From contig JAITLE010000191.1 in the NCBI GenBank assembly GCA_031278075.1, forward strand, positions 1 to 10,798: a DNA stretch of 10,798 bases, read 5' to 3'. This DNA is from Bifidobacteriaceae bacterium. Its GTDB lineage: Bacteria; Actinomycetota; Actinomycetes; Actinomycetales; WQXJ01. This document shows, in pieces, positions 7,185-10,798 of this stretch (within the stretch, counting starts at the first letter, position 1; every line of letters starts with the position of its first letter). The position numbers and the translations under genes are program-made. The notes under the pieces were generated by a model. The model was given only the letters and a program-made list of their open reading frames with translations, was not told where the DNA came from and made no database searches.

Positions 7185-8222
7185 TCACTCCCCGCGCGCG
7201 ACCACCTTGTCGATCCAATCCAGCGTCTCGGTGATATACCGCGTGCGCGTCGGCTCGGGGCTCAGCGCCAGATCATGCGCGCCCCCCTCCAACGCCCGCA
7301 CCTCGACGTCGATCCCGAGTTTCGACGCCCGGCGCCAGATCTGCCGCGGGTCCAAGACCGAATCCGTCGTGATCACCTCGGAGTGCCAACGCGTCGGATC
7401 GCCCCGCCTGAGGGAGGTCATCACCAGCACCGGGCAACCCGTCTCGATCCCGCGCCCGACGCGCGCCTGCCACCGCCTGATCGAAGAGAACCACGCCGGC
7501 CGCACCGGGAACCCGTCGTGCGGCTTCCAAGCCAGGTCGTAGATCCATTCGCCGCCGGTCTCGTGGTGCAACGCCCGCCCGTAGTGCACTTTCAGCCCAG
7601 TGATCGCCGCCCGCGGCGCGATTCGCGCCAGCCCCCGCACCGCCCACGTCAGCGGTCCGCGCATGAGCCAGCCACCGTTGAGGTCCAGCCACGGCGAGTT
7701 CAGCACCAGCGCACGCACCCGTCCCGGCCGGGCAGCCGCCCACAGCGGCAGGATCAGTCCACCTGTCGAGTGCCCGATGCCGACCAGTCCCGTCCCGCCC
7801 TCCTCTTCCGCGATCGTTTGGGCCGCCGCGTCGATGTCCTCGTGATAGACCGCGATATCGGGCACGTAATTGGGGCGTGTCGGATCAGTCGAGCGCTCCA
7901 GAGACCGGCCGTAACCCCTCAGCTCAAGCGCGTAGAACCGATGGCCTCGCGCCTCGAAGGCATCCGCCAGATGGACTTGGAAGAAATAGTCGACAAACCC
8001 GTGCAGATAAAGGATCGCGGGCTTGCGGGCCCCGCGCCCGCTGGGGGTCGGTCCGGGAACGGTGGGGTCGGCATCGTCCACGGCTTTCTCCGCGGAAACG
8101 GCGCCGGGCGTGATGCGACGCACCAGCGTGGCGCTCTCGCCGCCGGGCAGAGGCAGGGCGAGGCGCTCAAATCCGGGCAGGACGTCTGGCTCCCAGGTCG
8201 GGCGGGTCTCAGGTGTTGGCAT
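7185..8222 (-). CDS. Alpha/beta hydrolase, lysophospholipase / S33-like
   Basis: This 345-aa protein has no evident signal peptide or transmembrane segment. Numbering from the chosen ATG: the oxyanion-hole segment AILYLHGF (69-76), FYALELRGYGRS (96-107) with the strand/loop typical of the Hydrolase_4 (monoglyceride lipase-like) group, the nucleophile elbow GIGHSTGG (148-155, Ser152), a candidate acid at D287 or D291 (TTDSVLDP), and the catalytic His in EGGAHD (His316). The triad is therefore complete. An ester of a lipid-like alcohol is the likely substrate class but cannot be specified. ATG 8222 has a -10-like CATGAT 7 nt upstream and no Shine-Dalgarno; an ATG at 8234 is a fair alternative. 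A longer reading to 8294 would run into the divergent tRNA gene. It is a single-gene unit, convergent with the membrane-protein operon. Confidence 0.88.
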   Translation of the reverse strand: MPTPETRPTWEPDVLPGFERLALPLPGGESATLVRRITPGAVSAEKAVDDADPTVPGPTPSGRGARKPAILYLHGFVDYFFQVHLADAFEARGHRFYALELRGYGRSLERSTDPTRPNYVPDIAVYHEDIDAAAQTIAEEEGGTGLVGIGHSTGGLILPLWAAARPGRVRALVLNSPWLDLNGGWLMRGPLTWAVRGLARIAPRAAITGLKVHYGRALHHETGGEWIYDLAWKPHDGFPVRPAWFSSIRRWQARVGRGIETGCPVLVMTSLRRGDPTRWHSEVITTDSVLDPRQIWRRASKLGIDVEVRALEGGAHDLALSPEPTRTRYITETLDWIDKVVARGE

Positions 8223-8229
8223 GGCGTCA

Positions 8230-8235
8230 ATCATG
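8230..8235 (-). promoter_or_regulatory. Possible -10 box for the hydrolase gene
   Basis: On the minus strand CATGAT lies 7 nt before the ATG at 8222, matching four of six positions of TATAAT and the leaderless spacing seen at two other genes here. No -35 is recognisable. The box would overlap the alternative ATG at 8234. Confidence 0.25.
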
Positions 8236-8240
8236 CCGCT

Positions 8241-8269
8241 TTGCTGGGGCGTTGGTGAGCGGGTAGCCT
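8241..8269 (+). promoter_or_regulatory. Candidate housekeeping promoter for tRNA-Ser
   Basis: TTGCTG (8241-8246) and TAGCCT (8264-8269) are separated by 17 bp and lie 12 bp before the mature tRNA 5' end, which would give transcription start near 8276. It shares the short divergent gap with the hydrolase start. Both hexamers are only partial matches to the consensus. Confidence 0.45.
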
Positions 8270-8281
8270 TGTGGGGCTCGT

Positions 8282-8373
8282 GGAGGCGTCGCATAGTGGC
8301 CTAGTGCGCCCGCCTGCTAAGTGGGTTGGGGGTTAAGACCCCCTCGGGGGTTCGAATCCCCCCGCCTCCGCCA
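8282..8373 (+). tRNA. tRNA-Ser (anticodon GCT), CCA encoded
   Basis: All parts of a class II serine tRNA fold are visible. The acceptor stem GGAGGCG (8282-8288) pairs with CGCCTCC (8363-8369), with discriminator G and encoded CCA (8371-8373). The D-stem is GCA/TGC around AGTGGCCTAGT. The anticodon stem CCCGC/GTGGG encloses the loop CTGCTAA with anticodon GCT, reading AGC/AGU codons. A long variable arm contains GGGGG...CCCCC, and the T arm is GGGGG-TTCGAAT-CCCCC. It is transcribed divergently from the hydrolase. Confidence 0.97.
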
Positions 8374-8384
8374 AATGCGTCTTA

Positions 8385-8408
8385 CTCGAACCCGCGGCAC
8401 GGTTTGAG
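8385..8408 (+). terminator. Weak hairpin downstream of tRNA-Ser
   Basis: CTCGAACC (8385-8392) can pair with GGTTTGAG (8401-8408), eight pairs including one G-U, around an 8-nt loop. It starts 12 nt after the tRNA CCA end. No U-tract follows, so terminator function is tentative. Confidence 0.3.
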
Positions 8409-8508
8409 ACTGCGGCCGGCGCCCGGCCCGCGGTATGCGTCGCGCCCGCGCCATTGCCGCGGCTCCAACAATGCGCCGAACTTCCTCGTCCCGCCGCGCC
8501 CAGTCGCG

Positions 8509-8718
8509 CGCGGGCGCCCGCACCGAACCGGCGGAGGGGTTGTCGTCGTTGGACGCGACCCGCTAGGCGCGCAGGCGCCCGCACCGAACCGTCGGTGAAC
8601 GCGTCGTGTCCAATGCGCCCAGGGGCCGCACGCGGGCGCCCGCACCGAACCGTCGGAGGGGTTGTCGTCGTTGGACGCGACCCGCCAGGCGCGCGGGCGC
8701 CCGCACCGAACCGTCGCC
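8509..8718. repeat. 61-bp tandem repeat, four copies with palindromic cores
   Basis: The block GGCGCCCGCACCGAACCG starts at 8513, 8574, 8635 and 8696, an exact 61-bp period. It overlaps the perfect 12-bp palindrome GCGGGCGCCCGC in three of the copies. The ~43-bp sequence between blocks is nearly identical after copies 1 and 3 (TTGGACGCGAC at 8549-8559 and 8671-8681), but after copy 2 the related element is inverted (GTCGTGTCCAA at 8603-8613). Minus- and plus-strand ORFs through it are frame-shuffled repeat translations and not genes. With the elements listed next, this accounts for much of the gene-free interval 8374-9058. Confidence 0.9.
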
Positions 8719-8789
8719 CCCGGGCCGGAACGGTCGCCCCGGAGGCCCGGGCCGGGCCGAGACCGCCGCCCCGGGGACCGCCCCGCGCC

Positions 8790-8895
8790 CCTGACCTGCG
8801 GGAACACCAACCGCCAAGGATCGGGGCCGGGTGGCCGCCAAACGGCCGGGAAAGGTGAGTCCACACTTGTCGCCGCTGTCGGGAGAAGCGCGGAC
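8790..8895. repeat. Decayed copy of the 158-bp hairpin repeat
   Basis: CTGACCTGCGGGAACACC (8791-8808) matches CTGACCTGCAGAAACACA at about 10659-10676. About 60-70 bp further on, CCACACTTGTCGCCGCTGTC followed by GGGAGAAGCG (about 8861-8890) matches the hairpin CTACACTTCTC...GGGAGAAGTG at 10729-10760. Order and approximate spacing agree with the right-edge repeat, but the hairpin arms here are no longer fully complementary, so this looks like an old, degenerate member of the same family in the same orientation. Confidence 0.6.
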
Positions 8896-8897
8896 TT

Positions 8898-9057
8898 AGC
8901 CTCGATCCACCGATCCTCGCCTACTGCGCCGCTCGCCAGCTAGGCACGCTGGACGCCCCCGGCCAGCCGGGCAGGCCACCGCCTGCCATCGCCGACCAGG
9001 AACGCCCATCGCATCCGTCTAGTGCTTCCCTGCGGCGATCATCGGTGGATCTAGGCT
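8898..9057. mobile_element. MITE-like stretch bounded by 23-24 bp imperfect inverted repeats
   Basis: The left end AGCCTCGATCCACCGATCCT plus CGCC (8898-8921) and the reverse complement of the right end, AGCCTAGATCCACCGATGAT plus CGCC (9057-9034), agree at 21 of 24 positions. The ~110 bp inside encode nothing recognisable. The right end lies 1 bp from the stop codon of the HepT-like gene. I see no clear target-site duplication and no transposase, so a non-autonomous element or the remains of one is an inference; an unusually long terminator-like structure is the alternative. Confidence 0.45.
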
Positions 9058-9058
9058 T

Positions 9059-9421
9059 TTAGTCACACCCGCCCAGATCGGGGCTGGTCGGGTCGGGATC
9101 GATCTCGGCCAGGATCTTTTGCAGCGCGCTGCCCAGTGGCGTCAGGTCACGGCCGACCACAGTGCGGACTTCGTCGAACAGCGCCTCATAATCCGCGTCG
9201 GCCAGGAGGTAGCGCACGCCGACTATGGCGCGCGGCGGCGTCTCGGGGGCTCGGGCGAGCGCCGCCGGGCTGAGGCCGTGAACTGCCTCACCGATTTGGA
9301 TCAGACGCATGCACACCGCGTCGAACACCACGCCGCGCTCCAAGCCAGCTCTGGTGTAGACGACAATCGCGTCGATCGCGTTGAGGGCGGCCTTCAAGTA
9401 GTCGGTGTCGCGCCGGTTCAC
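9059..9421 (-). CDS. HepT-like (DUF86, HEPN fold) protein with substituted active site
   Basis: A 120-aa helical protein aligning by pattern along the whole DUF86/HepT family: DTDYLKAALNAIDAI at the start, GVVFDAVCMRLIQIGEAV (30-47), and PPRAIVGVR (62-70) before the active-site helix, then DLTPLGSAL (92-100). In HepT toxins the motif is R-x4-H-x-Y, where Arg and His are needed for RNase activity and the Tyr is AMPylated by the MntA antitoxin. Here the matching segment is RYLLADADY (70-78): Arg70 is kept, the His position is Asp75 (one base change, CAC to GAC), and the Tyr position is Asp77 with Tyr one residue later. No mntA-type nucleotidyltransferase is adjacent; the 121 bp upstream hold no gene. 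GTG 9421 is the start, without a strong Shine-Dalgarno. It is probably an inactive toxin relic or a repurposed HEPN protein. Confidence 0.75.
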   Translation of the reverse strand: MNRRDTDYLKAALNAIDAIVVYTRAGLERGVVFDAVCMRLIQIGEAVHGLSPAALARAPETPPRAIVGVRYLLADADYEALFDEVRTVVGRDLTPLGSALQKILAEIDPDPTSPDLGGCD

Positions 9422-9542
9422 GGGTGGTCCCGTACGGTGGGCTGCCCTGTCCCCGGCGGCAATGCGGCCATGGCGACCAGTGTACGGTCACACGCGGCGT
9501 CCACGGCGGTGCGTTCGTCCTGACAATGGCCATGCACGGGTT

Positions 9543-10517
9543 TCAATCCCAGGTGAGCAAGATCTTCCCGACCACATCCCCGGCTTTCAGCGCGGCGTGA
9601 GCTTGGTCGGCATCGTGCATCTGGAAGCGGGCCCCGATCACCGGAGCTGCCGCGCCCGACGTGATCAGTGGCCACACGTCGCGCAGCACCTCGCGGACGA
9701 TCCGGGCCTTGGCGTCGAGGCTGCGCCCCCTCAGATTGGTGGCGATCAGGCGCTGGCGGCGACGCAACATGGCGGCGAGATCCACTTCCGCGCGCGCGCC
9801 GCCCATCAGGCCGATCACCACGAGCGTGCCCCCTTCCGCCAGCGCGGCCAGGTTCCGCGCAAGATAGGGGCCGCCCACCACATCTAAGATCACGTCCGCG
9901 CCACGGCCGTCGGTGGCTTCGTGGACGGCCGCGACGAAGTCCTCGCCGCGGTAGTCGACCCCGCGGACAGCCCCAAGCGCTTCGCAGGCTTGGGCGCGGC
10001 GCGGCGATCCGGCGGTGGCGACGACCGGCGAGCCGAGGGCGGAGCCCAAGGTGATCGCCATAGTGCCGATTCCGCCCGCGCCGCCGTGCGCCAGCACCGA
10101 AGCGCCTGGTCGGTAACCCGCCTCTAGCAGGTTCGACCAGACGGTGCAGGCGCTTTCTGGCGCGGCGCCCGCGTCCCCCAACGGGACGCCGTACACGGGG
10201 AAGAGGCAGACGGAGTCGGCCACGGCATAGCGGGCGTAACCCCCGCCTGGCAGGAGCGCCGCCACTTGGTCGCCCACCTGCCAATCCGCCACTGCGGACC
10301 CGAGTTCCGCCACTGTGCCGGAGCACTCCAGGCCGAGCAACGCCGATGCGCCCGCAGGCGGGGGATATCCCCCGCGGGCTTGCAACAGGTCGGCACGGTT
10401 GACGCCGGCCGCGGCGACTTCGATCAAGACTTGGCCTGGCCCGGGCCGAGGCGTCGGCACTTGCTCCTGAAGCAAGCGGTAGTCACGTCCCGGGTTGTCG
10501 ACCACGATCGCGCGCAT
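9543..10517 (-). CDS. Zinc-independent NAD(P)H:quinone oxidoreductase, PIG3-type MDR
   Basis: A 324-aa soluble medium-chain dehydrogenase/reductase, full length for the PIG3/QOR branch. The N-terminal catalytic part has AAGVNRADLLQARGGYPPPAG (36-56) and LGLECSGTVAELG (61-73), the typical quinone oxidoreductase signature. The Rossmann domain starts with SVLAHGGAGGIGTMAITLG (140-158), whose glycine-rich turn is the AxxGxxG-type nucleotide-binding loop of this branch; VILDVVGG (209-216) and GKILLTWD (317-324) are further hallmarks. No zinc-binding cysteine cluster is present. It would reduce quinones or enals with NAD(P)H. ATG 10517 is chosen because family similarity starts there (MRAIVVDNPG) and a -10-like TAGACT lies 7 nt upstream; the reading frame stays open to 10793 only through hairpin repeats. 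The HepT-like gene follows after 121 bp on the same strand. Confidence 0.93.
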   Translation of the reverse strand: MRAIVVDNPGRDYRLLQEQVPTPRPGPGQVLIEVAAAGVNRADLLQARGGYPPPAGASALLGLECSGTVAELGSAVADWQVGDQVAALLPGGGYARYAVADSVCLFPVYGVPLGDAGAAPESACTVWSNLLEAGYRPGASVLAHGGAGGIGTMAITLGSALGSPVVATAGSPRRAQACEALGAVRGVDYRGEDFVAAVHEATDGRGADVILDVVGGPYLARNLAALAEGGTLVVIGLMGGARAEVDLAAMLRRRQRLIATNLRGRSLDAKARIVREVLRDVWPLITSGAAAPVIGARFQMHDADQAHAALKAGDVVGKILLTWD

Positions 10518-10524
10518 CTTGGTG

Positions 10525-10530
10525 AGTCTA
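10525..10530 (-). promoter_or_regulatory. -10 box for leaderless oxidoreductase transcript
   Basis: On the minus strand TAGACT is followed by exactly 7 nt (CACCAAG) and the ATG at 10517, which would place the transcription start at or next to the start codon. TAGACT matches TATAAT at four of six positions. No good Shine-Dalgarno or -35 is visible. Confidence 0.45.
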
Positions 10531-10554
10531 CTTCGGGCCAGCGCGCCCCCGCGG

Positions 10555-10788
10555 CGCGGGCCGCGGAACTCTACACTTCTCGTCTCCGACGAGAGAAGTG
10601 TAGGAATGGTCACGCCCGCCCGGACCGGCGTCAACCACGCCAGAACCCGCGTGGAGCCCTGACCTGCAGAAACACAGATCGGCAGGTTCCGGGGCTGATG
10701 CGCTCCCGGGACCGCGGGCCGCGGAACTCTACACTTCTCGGTTCTGGCGGGAGAAGTGTAGGAATGGTCACGCCCGCCCGGATCGGCG
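10555..10788. repeat. 158-bp repeat with 11-bp-stem hairpins, two copies
   Basis: CGCGGGCCGCGGAACTCTAC begins at 10555 and 10713 (158 bp apart). In each copy CTACACTTCTC pairs perfectly with GAGAAGTGTAG (10571-10581 with 10593-10603; 10729-10739 with 10751-10761), followed by a conserved GAATGGTCACGCCCGCCCGG. The 11-nt loops differ completely while the arms are invariant. The first unit also holds a smaller hairpin, CCACGC (10635-10640) with GCGTGG (10649-10654), and ACCTGC/GCAGGT arms flanking AGAAACACAGATCG. It occupies the region upstream of the quinone oxidoreductase gene, and no gene is visible in 10518-10798. Confidence 0.88.
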
Positions 10789-10798
10789 CTCACTAGCT

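Noticed and set aside
8223..8294. Longer start of the hydrolase gene at 8294
   Set aside because: It would overlap the first 13 bases of the divergent tRNA-Ser and its promoter; added residues show no family similarity.
8345..8373. Attachment site in the tRNA-Ser 3' end
   Set aside because: No second copy of the T-arm/acceptor sequence and no integrase occur in the window.
8509..8718. Regularly spaced short repeat resembling a small CRISPR array
   Set aside because: Two of the three intervening segments are nearly identical to each other and the third holds a related inverted element, there are no cas genes, and the whole 61-bp unit repeats, so it is a tandem repeat.
9422..9542. Remnant of an mntA nucleotidyltransferase upstream of the HepT-like gene
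   Set aside because: I translated the region by eye and found no GSxxxG...DxD-like pattern or other trace; it is only 121 bp.
9418..10326. Minus-strand 302-codon ORF and other long frames inside the oxidoreductase gene
   Set aside because: These are Arg/Gly-rich out-of-frame shadows of the clearly recognised PIG3-type gene.
10518..10793. N-terminal extension of the quinone oxidoreductase by 92 codons
   Set aside because: The extra frame reads straight through both 158-bp hairpin repeats, while family similarity begins at the ATG at 10517.

Overview
The window is high-GC DNA (by eye about two thirds G+C or more) and most likely comes from an actinobacterium. The evidence is GTG starts, start codons placed just downstream of TANNNT boxes (leaderless transcripts), a GT87-like mannosyltransferase-type membrane protein, a YibE/F-family protein, a winged-helix/DUF559 protein and a PIG3-type quinone oxidoreductase. 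I cannot place it below phylum.

Layout. 1-~682: an array of exact 179-bp tandem repeats, each centred on a long hairpin, running off the left edge. 725-1666 (-): a DUF559/Vsr-like nuclease-fold protein. Divergent from it, 1733-6983 (+) is a tight three-gene operon whose genes overlap at stop/start codons (ATGA and TGATG). It encodes a Pro-rich single-pass membrane protein with an external DUF4352-like domain, a GT-C/GT87-like glycosyltransferase, and a YibE/F-family polytopic membrane protein. All three carry disordered, Pro-rich, cytosolic N-terminal tails, so they probably work together at the membrane. 6984-7184 is a convergent intergenic gap with crossed inverted repeats and a run of ten C. 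7185-8222 (-): an alpha/beta hydrolase. 8282-8373 (+): tRNA-Ser(GCT), divergent from the hydrolase.

8374-9058 holds no gene I can support. It contains a 61-bp tandem repeat with alternating internal orientation, a decayed copy of a hairpin repeat also seen at the right edge, and a ~160-bp stretch bounded by 23-24 bp inverted repeats (MITE-like). 9059-9421 (-): a HepT-like (DUF86/HEPN) protein that lacks the family's catalytic His and has no MntA partner beside it. 9543-10517 (-): a PIG3-type zinc-independent quinone oxidoreductase. 10518-10798: two copies of a 158-bp hairpin repeat.

The points most worth a second look are the operon of three membrane proteins with shared Pro-rich tails, the orphan HepT with a substituted active site, and the unusual density of unrelated palindrome/hairpin repeats in the intergenic spaces. 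No complete defence island, CRISPR array, transposase or prophage is visible.
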